This document shows, piece by piece, positions 44,001-55,900 of a stretch of 64,000 bases of DNA. This DNA comes from Pleodorina starrii. Lineage: Eukaryota > Chlorophyta > Chlorophyceae > Chlamydomonadales > Volvocaceae. The notes under the pieces were generated by a model. It did not search any database. It had not been told where the DNA came from and saw only the letters and a list, made by a program, of their open reading frames with translations. The translations under genes were made by a program, and so were the position numbers. The DNA is taken from assembly GCA_030267565.1 (NCBI GenBank), contig BRXU01000002.1:7135501-7199500 (forward strand), given 5' to 3'. Numbering within the stretch: the stretch's first letter is position 1; the number at the start of each line of letters is the position of its first letter.

Positions 44001-44930
44001 CTGGTTGAGAAAGGGCAGCCTGAGGGACGGGAGGGGCGGGGCCGCCGGGGGGCGGGCAGGGTGACGAGCAGCCCTGAGAGAAACGCAACGCATGGTTGCT
44101 TTGCCGCGCGGCTGGCAGCAGACTGTGATGGATGTATGTCCATTCCTTACATCAGCTGCTCCGTTTCAGCTCTGCTGTCTTCGCCCACGAACCCAACCGT
44201 TGCCGCCTGCGGCCGACAGCCGCGCGCCAGAGCTCCCCGGAGTATAGCTGAAACCTCTTCGGCCGAAGGGAGGTCACATGGCACGTGACTCGCGGAAGTT
44301 CTTTGAAGGCAAACATGGTCAGCTTTTTGGTCGTGAGCATCTCGCAGCCAGCGGGCGGTCAGGCGCAGGCTCCGACTGTCCTTCAGCTCAAGATACTTTT
44401 TGACAAAGAGCAACTCGACCACATCGTGCAGGATCGGCGGCGGTGAAATCCCACGGAGGCGGTTAGCCCTGGTGCCAGCCCAGTTGGCCATCTATCGCGA
44501 GCAAGGTTGAGCCGATCCTATTTGAATTTAGGGGACGGACTTTGCATATGTTTTGCTGGAAATTAATTGATCACGTTAGGACAAATATAGGCAGCCTGCT
44601 TTATCCAAGCTGCAAACAACCGCGTCTGATGTCGCTTCAAAGCGCCAACTGCTAACCGTTGGCGGGTTGGCTGTTGGCGGGCAACCCTGCTGGAACGCTT
44701 GCAGCAATTTGAGCATTTGGATGTTGCGCTGACTGGTTGGCTGGCTGGGTCCAGTGTTCCCGCATTTCTTTGTTTCTTTTCACGCCAAGCCAGATGGCAG
44801 ATGCCCGCAACACCCCTACTCGGAATGCAGCACCCAGTTGCAACTGTCCGCCGGTGGCCGCCCGTGGAGACGGCGGTGATGCGACGCTGCGGCTGCCACA
44901 TCGGGAGGTGATTAGCTGATTACCAAGCAA
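41097..44930 (-). repeat. Segmental duplication, copy B
   Basis: Direct repeat of copy A, about 6 kb away, gene plus both flanks. Identity by eye is very high in exons and somewhat lower in flanks. An extra segment at about 41260-41600 (similar to the inverse of 56290-56640 near copy C) lies in its 3' flank. Confidence 0.85.
41710..44491 (-). pseudogene. F-box-like/LRR gene, copy B (frameshifted)
   Basis: Exons correspond to copy A: 44491-44151, 44019-43658, 43399-42347, 42147-41710. Exons 1, 2 and 4 are open and splice sites are kept. Exon 3 carries a 4-base duplication (CGAACGAAG where copy A has TGAAG and fragment E has CGAAG) near 43240-43250, so the frame breaks after MRAAALESCLSSLTALTS. 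The remaining 315 codons of exon 3 onward are intact in the shifted frame, so the break looks recent. A re-read of the 4-base insertion would decide between error and real lesion. Confidence 0.7.
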
Positions 44931-45022
44931 TTAAGTCATTTTTAAGCCTGTCTTTGGAGGAGTCAGCCGGATTAGGCTCTACAGCGGGGCAACGTCGTTG
45001 CACCCTGTTGCGCCGAGCGGCG

Positions 45023-45040
45023 GTAAGCATGCATGCTTAC
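45023..45040. repeat. 18-bp perfect palindrome
   Basis: GTAAGCATGCATGCTTAC is self-complementary without spacer. It lies just beyond segmental copy B, comparable in position to the palindromes beyond copy A. Confidence 0.7.
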
Positions 45041-45224
45041 CTATGTAGTTCAGTATGCCCAATTTTGAATATATATACACAAGCTTATGGACTGACATGA
45101 AATTTAGGGTAAAGGCGTCTGCCACAACCTTAACATAACAGAGTTAGCCTGACAGGCGGGGCCTGGCATGGCTGGCAGGCGTTATCCCATCTATCTTAGG
45201 CCGGTGTTCTTAGATTTAGCCATG

Positions 45225-45640
45225 ACAGCTGCAGCCCATACACGATGTCATCCACGCGCAAACCAACGTTGTACAATGGGGAGTCAGGCATAGGAAGGTC
45301 CGCGTGCTGCAGGCAGCGCAGCCCGAGATGGACCGAAGTCAAGGCCGTAAGTGGGGAGAGGCAGGACTCCAGGGCTGCGGCCCTCACGCGCCGTGTCGCC
45401 ACACAAGACGTCGGCTTGGCGCCTCCGATGAGGGTCAGCTGGTTGAGGGAGGTCAGTGTAGAGATCGCCCGCAGCATGTGCGACTCGGCTGCGGTTGGTG
45501 GCCAGTTCATTCAAGGGGCGTACGGGGGCGGGCGGGGTACGAACCTTCAGCGAGTCAGGTGATTGCAGGAGCTACCACACGCACATTAACAGCAGACCGA
45601 TAGATATGAGTCCAGCAAACCGCGAAGCAGCAGCATCCGG
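45225..45640 (-). pseudogene. LRR gene fragment E (exon 3 start and part of intron 2)
   Basis: Minus-strand sequence matches copy A from its intron 2 (GCAGGAGCTACC, GACCGATAGAT) into exon 3 (AAESHMLRAISTLTSLNQLTLIGG...DDIVYGLQL). It occupies the same place relative to copy B as fragment D does to copy A, and shares DDIVYGLQL with D. 45641-46962 has no gene that I can support. Confidence 0.75.
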
Positions 45641-46962
45641 TTCCCAGACCTACCGAGCATCTGTGCCCCAGTAGCTCGTCCATACTCCAGAGTCACAAGC
45701 CTCAGCCAACACAGAGCACAGCAAAATACCCGTAAGCGGCGGCGGCGGTGGCGACCCCCTAAAAAATGCGCCGCGCCGCTGACAGCACCGACCCAAAACG
45801 TGCTTCTGTGCTCCTGTCACCCTTAACCTGTAATCTCGTGGCTTTTGCCGAAGCTGCCAAGCTGAACGAAAGTGCTTTTTGAGAGAGAGCGAACGAGACG
45901 AGGAGCGGGGATCGACTGCCAAGGGCCCTTACACTGCGGGAGAACTCAGCCTAACACCAGCCGCGCGCGCGGCCCTCCAAGCCGCCCACCAGCCGAGCGC
46001 GCGGCCACCCCACACGAAACCCACACCCCGCGGCGCGACCCCGAACCGCAACCGCGCACCACCGAACCGCCGCCGCTGCGGCAAGAACACACCTGAACCA
46101 CCGCCCCATCAGGGCGACAACCACAGCCGGGCCACACACCGCCCCAACCACACCCAGACAAAGAAACCCCCCACAGCCCCGCCAAAGGCCGCCGGGCCCG
46201 GCCGTCAACCGGTGCCCGCGGGCGGCCCGCCGATGGCCGAGCCGATGGTGCAGGCGTCTGAGCGCGCGAGAGGACAGATGGGCGTGGTGTCGAGTCAGTC
46301 GAGGGAGGCGGGTGGGGAACTAACAGCTATGAAAAGCTGAAGCTCTACTGAGTGAAAGGCAGAATGCCTGTAACGAAAGAGCTGAAGCGCAATAGTCTCG
46401 CCACTCGATTACGGTTGTACGACAGTCGCACAGAACCAGACTTCCGATCGCTTCGCTCCGTCGCATCTAAGCCAACAAAGAGTTTCGAGGCTTTTGGTGG
46501 CCCACATGCATCAATTCACGCGGCGCTCCACCATGTTCCGCAGCAGCAGCGGCTGGACCACTGCGACCGTGGTGTCATATGTTTCCTAGCGCTTTCCGCA
46601 GGGACGAAACTCCCTGCACATCATGCCCAGGCACGACCACCTGGCCCGCAAACCCAAGCGCTGATGCACCCTGCAACGACACCGCGCGGGCCCCCCTAAA
46701 CAGTGCACTCGACCAGTTCCTCAACTAAATCCAACCCAACGATACACGCTAATAAGTACCGGCCGCACCACTGCTGAAGCAAGAACAAGAAGTGCAAACC
46801 GCTGCTGGCTCTAGCTGCTGCAAGATCTTTCCGACAGGCTCTGAGCGCCTGCCCAAGAGGGCGCCAGCCTACCAACCGCGTCCACCCAGCCACGAACAAC
46901 CGCACCAGCTCCACGTTCGGCTCCGCGCCTCTCAGCCTGGGCAAGGCCTCGATCAATCAAGG

Positions 46963-49900
46963 CTAGCACCGGAACAGGCGCAACCCAGACTGCTGGGCGT
47001 ACTCTTCGTAGTCGGACGGCTTCCACTCACGAATCGTGCGTGACAGCAAGCTCACGCTGGGCGCGCGGCCACCCTGCTGGTACTCCCGTTGCAGGTCAGC
47101 CCACGCAGCTGCCAGGTCCATGACCTCGTACTGCGTCTGAGCCGCGGCCGTGGCCGCTTCCTTGCTGCGCGGCTGCCCGAAGATACGCCTATGCAACGCG
47201 TAGATGACGGCCTTCCGGAAATTAATCTCCTTGATCATGTCGCGCCCACTCCTCCACACAGACCGGAGGTCGGGGTGCTCCAGGATGCAGAGTGGGGCCA
47301 GTCGCCCCTCCCGCCTGGGCAGCAGTACCCCCTCCGTCCACTCGCGCCACAGGTCCTCCGCAGACTGGTACTCTGCGGGGTCGGTGCGTACAGCATAGCT
47401 TGGAACACATACATCGCTTTCGGTACAGCGAGTGTGCGTCAGGACCGTTGGGACCCAACTGTAACTGTAGCTATACTGTTATAACTGCCACTGGTTCAAA
47501 CTGTTGACCCCAACCCCCGGCCCATCGCGTTGGACCTGCCTAAAGTCCACCCATGTTGGGCATAGGGCCCGCTGACGGGCAACCGACTCGAGCACTTACT
47601 TTCCAATTGGTTGAACTCGCCACACCACTCCATCCACTGCGAATGAGCCGGCCCATCACGGCCCATGCCGAGGACGTTCGGGATGACCCACCCGGGCGCC
47701 AAGCGGAACGACAGCTGCTTCTCCGCGATGCTTCCCTTGGCACCAGCCCCACGGCCTGTAACCGTAAGGTAGCGTATAACGCTCGCAGCACCTGGCTGAT
47801 GCACTGCCGCCGATACCCTCTCCTCCGGAACTGTAACGCCCACTGCCACTAGCTCTGAACCAGCCGCAGGCTGCGGCAACTCCACAGGAAGCCGTGGCTG
47901 CTCGACAACCGGAGGGCGAGCAGGTTGAGGGGCTTCCCGAGCGGTAGCACCATCCCTGCCAGGCGTCACGTCAACAGCGGCCTCCTTGAACGCGGCAACG
48001 AGAAGTCTCTGCCTGCGCTGCCGTCGCACCGCTTTCTGTGACCGCGTAGCAAAGACGCCCGCTCTGTCCGCCTCTGCAGAAGGTGCATGGGCAGCCTCGG
48101 CTGTCGAGGTGCGCGAGAGTAACACGGTTTGCGCCAGGCTTGCGGCCTCAGCAGCACTCCTCGACAGCGCCCACAGTGCATCGGCGAGCTGCAGCCCGTG
48201 ATTAAGCTGCTCAGCCCAAAAGCGGTCCAACTGCTGCGCCAGAGGGCCTATTTGCTGCTGCACCAGAGGGCCTATTTGCTGCTGCAGCTGGCTGCAGATG
48301 GTCTGCTCCACCACGGGCACAAGAGCTCGAACCAATGCAGCCCGGTAGGGTGTCAACTCCTGCGTGATACCAGTTGTGGCACTGCGGCGGGCAGGGCTCT
48401 GGCCTGCTGTAAGGGAGCCAACAACGCCGGCCCCGCCTAGCAACACGTCGCCACCGCCGGCGCCCAAGCCCAACAACGGCGCCGGAGTTTGGCCCGAGGG
48501 CCGCAAGCCACTGAAAGCAGCTTCTCCTGGCGGCAGGGTGGGAATGTCGGTAGCCCGCACGCCGCCGGCGCCCAACGGCCCGCCGCCGCCGCCGCCCCAG
48601 CGTGCAAACGCCCGTGTAGCAGCCGTTTCCTGACGTGTCGGGTGTTTAGACGGAGGAGGGTAGCGGGGCAGGGTTAGGCTTCGATTGGGCATCAGTTTGG
48701 GATAGGGCGGGCCGCCAGACCCTCTCCTGATACGATGCTTTCCGCTGCATCAGCCAGGCACGCGAATGACGGCCAGAAAGCGCATGAACTACTACCAGGG
48801 AGCCCCCCAGCGGGCTGTACTGCTGCTATACCGCTGCTGTACTGCATGTTCCCAGGCCACCACGGGCCCTGCCCTTCCGTGTGGAATCAGGGAGCCCCAA
48901 GCGCATATATAGCTCGGGTTGTACTACTGCTATACCGCTGCTATATTGCATGTTCTCAGGCCGCACAAACCTACCTGCATATGCGCGCACACGTCCCCCG
49001 CCTGGCCGATACCCCTGCTGTTTGTGTTGGCAACCGCCGCCCGCACGCCGCCGTCGCCCAACGGCCCGCCGGCGCCGCCCTCGCATGCAAACGGCGGTGG
49101 AGGTATGATAGGTGCCCTGCAAGAACGATTTCACGTAAACTAATAGACATACACAAGATACAAGTAAAGGCGCGTTCGGCAACACTCACGTAGGCGGCTG
49201 GAGCGCCCAGCCAGCTTCCACGTGCTGGTGGGGGTACAGTGCCGAAAAGGCCGTGTGGCGGACGTCCAGCCTAGATGGCTGCTGCTGCGGCCGTGCAGGA
49301 GGTATCGCGTGCGTCTGCGGGACGTCTGGCCTCCTGCGAGTACAAAGAAACGATGGGCAATGATCGTGACCTCGTACAAGAGGCGTCAAACAGACCAAAC
49401 AGACAGGCGATCAAGACGTAGCACAAACTACACGGCAGTCACACCTACAACAAGTACCTGCGTAAGGGAGTTTCCCCCGACGGCGATGTCGTAGGCGTGG
49501 AGCCGGGCTTGGCACGCTTCACCGGGCCATGGTCAGGAGTTGCATCACTGCAGCTGGCAGATTCGTTGCTGCACTCCTCACCGACCCCCTTGTGGCGCCG
49601 CCTTTTGCGCACTTGCAACGTCATCGCCACACGCCCGGCCATGGGTGTGGATCCGGGTTTGGGCCGGGATAGGCCTCCGGGCAAACGTTGCGCGTCGAGC
49701 ATAGAGCGCGGGCCATCCGCCGGCGCCTGGGGCGGCCCTCCAAGCAGCGGGCCAGGGCCGCCGGGCAAACGTTGCGCGTCGAGCATAGAGCGCGGGCCAT
49801 CCGCCGGCGCCTGGGGCGGCCCTCCAAGCAGCGGGCCAGGGCCGCCGGGCAAACGTTGCGCGTCGAGCAGAGAGCGCGGGCCATCCGCCGGCGCCTGGGG

Positions 49901-51889
49901 CGGCCCTCCAAGCAGCGGGCCAGGGCCTCCGGGCAAACGTTGCGCGTCGAGCATAGAGTGCGGGCCATCCGCCGGCGCCTGGGGCGGCCCTCCAAGCAGC
50001 GGGCCAGGGCCGCCGGGCAAACGTTGCGCGTCGAGCATAGAGCGCGGGCCATCCGCCGGCGCCTGGGGCGGCCCTCCAAGCAGCGGGCCAGGGCCTCCGG
50101 GCAAACGTTGCGCGTCGAGCAGAGAGCGCGGGCCATCCGCCGGCGCCTGGGGCGGCCCTCCAAGCAGCGGGCCAGGGCCGCCGGGCAAACGTTGCGCGTC
50201 GAGCAGAGAGCACGTGTCATCCACCGGCGCCTGGGGCGACCCTCCAAGCAGCAGGCCAGGGCCTCCGGGCAAACGTTGCGCGTCGAGCAGAGAGCGCGGG
50301 CCATCCGCCGGCGCCTGGGGCGGCCCTCCAAGCAGCGGGCCAGGGCCGCCGGGCAAACGTTGCGCGTCGAGCAGAGAGCGCGGGCCACCCGCCGGCGCCT
50401 GGGGCGGCCCACCAGGCAGCGGGCCAGGTTGGAAGGGTCCGGTCACTGGGCGACGTCGCTTGTCCTGCCGAAGCTCGATGTCCACCACGTTTCCCCCGGA
50501 TGGCGCCTCGTAATGGTGCTGCACGTCAGGTGCCCGCCCAAGACGGCGGACCACTGGGCGCAGGACTCCGTTCTCATGCCAGAGGACAACGCTGGAGCCC
50601 TGGCTGAGGCCGCGCGGAAGCGGGTCCACGTCCATTTCCATCCGGAAGCCGGGCGTGCTGCACCCGTTGGCGTGGACGGCAACGGGTGGTGCCCCTGCCC
50701 TGCTGCTAAGCGGCATGTGGACGGTGAACTGGCCCGGGAACGTTGGGTAAGCCCACACGAGCCCCTCTGACGGCTCCACCAGGTACAAAGCCTTTACGTT
50801 GAACCTCGCCAGGGCAATGGCCACCAAGCGCAGAGCTGCGCAGAGCCCGACCGTCCCGGACAGCAGCTCTGTGGGTGACTCCTCCTCGCCGCCGCCCGTC
50901 AGCACTGCCCTCCATGCCGGTGACGTCAGCTCCGCATTCGAGACTGTCTCTTGATAGAAGGCAGTCTTGCTGATGGCCGCAAGCGCTGCTGCCAGGACCT
51001 CGATATGGCAGTCGGCGGAATTCGCAGCGCAGGCCAGAAGCCTCTGCAGCGGATAGCTTTCCGGTAGCACTTTTGAGTCAGTGCCAATAGCGCCGAGCAG
51101 GATGGCACTGCGCCGGTGAAGGTCCTCGCTGTTTTTAAAGCCAGCGGCGGCAACCCCCATGGCGCTTGGAGTTGCGGCTGCTGCTGCAGGACGTATCCCA
51201 TGCTGCTGGAAGACGCCGTGCCGTCGCTTGAAGCTGATAAGGCGCTGCAACGGGAGCGTCATATCGATGACATGTTTGGTCTTGGCCGTTAGGCCCCTCG
51301 GGCCATCCATTATGTGCGAGCGGAACTCCGCGACCCGTTGGTCGCTGGCGCCGTCGGCGGCAAAGCCGTCCAGGATGCGGCGCACGTGCCAAACATCCAT
51401 TGCGAGGTCACAGTAGATGGCATCGTTGGTGCCATTGCCGTTGAAGTAACCCTGCGGGTTCGAGCGAATGGGTTCCCCAGCCCATGCACACTTCGTCAGC
51501 CAAAAGGCCGCGAAAAGCCGCCTCAAATATCCATTTGCGTTGCAAATGCAGTTAGATTTGGCGATGTATCAGTTCCAGCAGCATCTTACCCGCTCTGTGA
51601 GCACCGCGGCTTGCACGAGAAGATGCTGCAGGTTCGCCCGGGCGACAACTCTTGGGAAGCCGTTTGTACAATTGATTTGGTGTAGTTGAGTGTAGTCAGA
51701 GCCCTTCCTGGCGCTTAGAGTGGTCTCCTTCAAGAGCGCGCTAAGGATTGACTTGTCAAGGCCCGCAGAGCTCAAGTAGGCTTGCAGATCGTCTTCAGAC
51801 GGCGTAACGCTGTGAAATGAACAGCCTAGGTGACAAGAACCACGGTCGTCGAGGCCACCGAGATGGCGACAGTTGTGCCTATGGTCCAT
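46963..51889 (-). CDS. Large multi-exon protein with Pro-rich repeats and C-terminal GCR1_C-like domain; in-frame TGA
   Basis: Exons inferred on the minus strand: 51889-49458, 49333-49190, 49116-48975, 48629-47600 (phases 2, 2, 0, 1), then a last part ending at TAG/TAA before 46963 whose acceptor is unresolved (~47480-47390). The first exon is one frame of 810 codons apart from a single TGA at 51571-51569 (TERVRCCWN / YIAKSNCIC). Its first 500 residues (FAAFWLTKCAWAGEPIRSNPQ, CDLAMDVWHVRRILDGF) match no family I can name. A Pro/Gly-rich repeat follows, then a Gln-rich coiled segment (QLQQQIGPLVQQQIGPL). The end (DLWREWTEGVLLPRREGRL...LRSVWRSGRDMIKEINFRKAVIYAL) resembles GCR1_C, a DNA-binding domain. 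It may be a mobile-element or recently decayed gene. Confidence 0.5.
49660..50430 (-). repeat. 84-bp coding minisatellite (28-residue Pro/Gly repeat)
   Basis: AAACGTTGCGCGTCGAGCA recurs every 84 bases, about nine copies. On the minus strand each encodes GPRSLLDAQRLPGGPG then PLLGGPPQAPAD. Copies are nearly identical, which implies recent homogenisation. Other frames are open but are by-products. Confidence 0.9.
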
Positions 51890-52994
51890 TTGCAGTCAAC
51901 GCATCTTCAGACATACGTTTGCGCAAATAATTTCTATCAACTAGCAATTTAAATTGAAGTACGGTGGAAAAAAATTCAGGTCTGTAGTATCAGGCTCAGG
52001 ACCCCATCAGACACAGCCGATGGCTCGTCCCCGCTCGCCCTCATCGGGGATTCGCGATTCGGCATTCGGGGTCCTGGGGGCCCGTACATCGGGCGGATCG
52101 GGGTCTGTCCAAAGGGGTCCTACCCCTTTACGTATTGTATTATACTGCTTACCTTACCATGTGTGCCCGGATGCCATTGTCTGCGGACCGAGCAAGTCCA
52201 ACTCGGTCGACCCCACACTTTAGTAATTCACAGCCATGATGGCTCGTGTTCGTATCTTATTTTTGGGCTTTCATTCCTGTGGACGAAAGGGGCCCGTTTT
52301 GGCCCGCTTCGATCGTTGGCTGGCGGACGAACGGCCCCTCCAGGGCAGTCTTTCGTTCGTCCGGCCGGACAGGGCCGGACGAACAGGACGAACGCCTGAA
52401 ACTGGCCGGAAACCCTGAAGATTACTCATTCCACCGTCAAGTTTGAACACCAGCCGAATGCTGTAAACTGTATAGTATGCTTCGAGGTTCTAACCGGCTT
52501 CGAGTGCCTGGGTATGGCAAATGCCACTGCAGCAAAGTGCAGACCACAGGCAAGCCCCGGCCCGCCTCGGCGCCGGCACGGGCCCCGGTCCGGACCCGAG
52601 CCAGAAGAGGAATCATTTGTCCGGCCAGACGAACGGGGTACATTTCGGTCCATCTCTTTCGTTTGGCTGGTGGACGAACGCAGGCCTTCGGCCGGAGCTC
52701 ACGAGCCTTCGCGATGTGATGGGGCTGTTGGCTGGCAGCCCGTCGGCGGCGCACCGCGCTGGAGGCGGCGGCGGTACGGCAGTGTACGACACGGTGCCGC
52801 GGCCGCTGGATCTGGGGTGCGGGCGCGGGTTCTGGTGGCGGTGGTGGCACAGAGGGGCACACCGGGGCGACTGCAACTCGCTGGCACCGCAGTCGCCGGT
52901 TGGGTGGGTGGGTGGGTTGGGTAAACCACACTGCAGCACTTCGACAATCCCAATCTGCTCCCTGTGGTCTATGCGTCCCTCGTTCCCTGCTGAG
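51890..52994. other. Stretch without a supported gene
   Basis: Contains repeated GGACGAACG/CGTTCGTCC motifs around 52320-52400 and 52620-52680 in a moderately GC-rich background. No splice-compatible reading frame with recognisable content was found on either strand. Confidence 0.5.
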
Positions 52995-55900
52995 ATGGTC
53001 ACCGCCGTCTCCACGGGCGGCTCGACAGCTTGCAGCTCTCCATACCAGGGTCCATACATGCCGCATTCCGGGTCGGGCGGGGTGTTGTTGTATAGGCAAG
53101 GAAGAAGAGATAGGGGAACACTGGGCCAAGACAGCCAACCAGCCAGCCCAACGTTCAGATGCGCAATTTGCTGCAAACGTTCCAGGGTTGCCCGTAAACA
53201 ACCAACCCGCCAACGGTTAGCAGTTGGCGCTTTGAAGCGACATCAGACGGTGTTGTCTGCAGTGGATAAAGCAGGCTGCCCAATTTGATCAAATGTAAGT
53301 CGTCATCAGTTTCCAGCCGAACATACGCAAAATCCGTCCACTAAATTCAAATAGGATCGGCTGAACCTCGCTCGCTCGCGATAGATGGCCAACTGGGCTG
53401 GCAGCGCCAGGCCTAACCACCTCCGTGGGAGTTCACCGCCTATCCTGCACGATGTGGTCGAGTTGCTCTGTGACAAAAAGTATCTTGAGCCGGAGGACTG
53501 TCGGAGCCTGCGCCTGACCGCCCGCTGGCTGCGAGATGCTCACGACCACAAAGCTGACCATATTTGCCTGAAAAGAACTTCCGCGAATCCCGTGCCATGT
53601 GATCTCCCTTCGGCCGAAGAGGTTTCAGCGATACTTCGGGGAGCTCTGGCGCGCGGCTGTCGGCCGCAGGCGGCAACGGTTGGGTTCGTGGGCGAAGACA
53701 GCAGAGCTGAAACGGAGCAGCTGATGTAAGGAATTGACCGAGATCCATCACAGTCTGCCAGCCACAAAGCAACCATGCGTTGCGTTTCTCTCAGGCCTGC
53801 TCGTCACCCTGCCCGCCCCCCGGCCCCGCCCCTCCCGTCCCTCAGGCTGGCCTTTCTCAATCAGCTTGCCCGCGTCCAGTCCGTTAAGCGGATCACTCTT
53901 GGCGACAACACGCCGCTGACGGAGGGCGTAGCAAACGCACTCGTCGCCTCCGCCCTCTGGTTGTCGTCCCTGGACATCGGCTGTAGGGACTTTCGTTCCC
54001 CCGAGGAGTGCTCCGAAACTGACACCGCGACAGCGCAAGCGGTACAGCTGCTGCTGCGGTCGGTGGGCCCCCGGCTCCAGGAGCTGTCCGTGTGCCCCGA
54101 GGACCTTCCAACGCTGGTTCTGGACCCCTTGGTGCACTGCACGGCGCTGACCAAGCTGTGCGTCAACAACACGTGGGACAGCGACGATCATGAGAGCGAC
54201 CTAGCCGGTGAGAACTGCCGATACATGTCCTTGCGGTCTGTTTCGTACACGGCATCGTAATGATAAATCCCACGCAGTTCAGGAACCGCGGCGTCTACCT
54301 GCAAGCCGTCGCTGTTCGTGATGCCTTGCGGTTTGCTGGACTCCCATCTATCGGTCTGCTGTTCGTGTGCGTGAGGTAGCTCCTGCAATCGCCTGACTCG
54401 CTGAAGGTTGGCACCCCGCCCGCCCCCGTGCGCCCCTGGAATGAACTTGCCGCTAACCGCAGCCGAGTCGGACATGCTGCGGGCGATCTCTTCACTGACC
54501 TCCCTCAACCAGCTGACCCTCATCGGAGGCGCCCAGCCACCGTCTCGACTGGAGACACGGCACGTCAGGGCCGCAGCCCTGGAGTCCTGCCTCTCCCCAC
54601 TTACGGCCTTGACTTCGCTCCATCTCGGGCTGTGCTGCCTGCAGCACGCGGACCTTCCTGTGCTTGACTCCCCATTCTACAACGTTGGTTTGCGCGTGGA
54701 GGACTATGCGTATGAGCTGCAGTCTGAGGGCCGGAATGACGACGCGGCAAACCTGATCTTGGTCGCGCAGGCCGAGTGGCGCGCTGTGGCGGCAGCGGCT
54801 CGGCGGATGCCGAAGCTGTGCAGTCTGCACGTCCCCGCCCGGGCTGAGGCCGCGGACCTTGCTTCGCTGACGACACTGACGCACCTCGTCGTGGGTGGCA
54901 TAGTGGCGTCAGAGCAGCAGGACATGCAGCAAGGAAGCACAGCGCCGATGCTGGTTTACGAGCTGCCTCCACGGCTGAAGCAGCTGAGCGTGTACGCGCC
55001 GCTGTCCATGCATGTTGCGGCGGCGCTGCAGCGATTGCCCGCCGCCGATGGGGCGGCAGATACCCTTGTCTCCTGGCAGGCACCGCCGGGGGCCCGCGCT
55101 TCCTCCTCCTCAGATCGGCCGTCCTGGGCCCTGTGCTTTCTGGACAGCGATGTGCCTGATGGCATGTCTAGCCAGCTAACAACAGAGGCGCTCGCCGCCG
55201 TGCCGCAGGCCGCCAGGAACCTCAAAGGGCTGTTCCGTAGGCACTCAGACTCCGGTACAGAGCGCGGGATGCATCTGGAGGTCCGCGGTCCCGGGCAGGA
55301 GATATTGCATCCGCCTCTCATGGCGCCGACGGCGGCTGCGGTCGAGGCTGGTGCTGCTGTTGCCGGCGGTGGAGGCAACGACACGCACTGCGGCAGCTGG
55401 CTGCGTGAGCTGATGGAGGAGCTTCGACCGGACTCTCTGAAGCTGTGGGGCTTCTATTTAGCGCCCCTTGACATGCTGGGCATGGCGCGGTGCATGGGGG
55501 GGCTGAAGGTAGGTAGGGCACTGTATTAGTGTGTTTCGTATCGTGCTCTGTAACGATGTACAGCTGCTGGACTGTGTGCTCCCGTGTGACATAGAATCAT
55601 TCTGTGGCTATGCGACGGACGTAGTCAATCACAGCCACGTATGCGGGGCCTCTGGAATTAGGGGTATGCCGGTATTGGCGCTTATGGCTGGCTGATGACC
55701 GGCCGTTGCTGTGATGTGTCCCGGCCCCCCCAGGTCCTCCAACTCTTCGGCTGCAGCTATTATCTGTCATCACTGCCGCTCCTGGGCGACCTTGCCGCGC
55801 TGGAGCAGCTGTCAATGCGCACCGAAGATTGGTGGGAGCTGTCACGTCGTTATGACGATTTCGACGACACTCGCTTGATTGAGGGCACGTTCCTGGAACT

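Noticed and set aside
45879..46340. Pro/Arg/Thr-rich plus frame between LRR copy B and the GCR1_C-type gene
   Set aside because: Low-complexity composition without start context, repeats or domains; considered chance in GC-rich DNA.
49497..50770. Long plus-strand frames across the 84-bp repeat
   Set aside because: Antisense of the coding minisatellite; the minus frame is continuous with non-repetitive sequence and phase-compatible splice sites.
51569..51571. Selenocysteine at the in-frame TGA
   Set aside because: Chlamydomonas does use selenocysteine, but the sequence around the codon resembles no selenoprotein family and no SECIS-like structure was identified.
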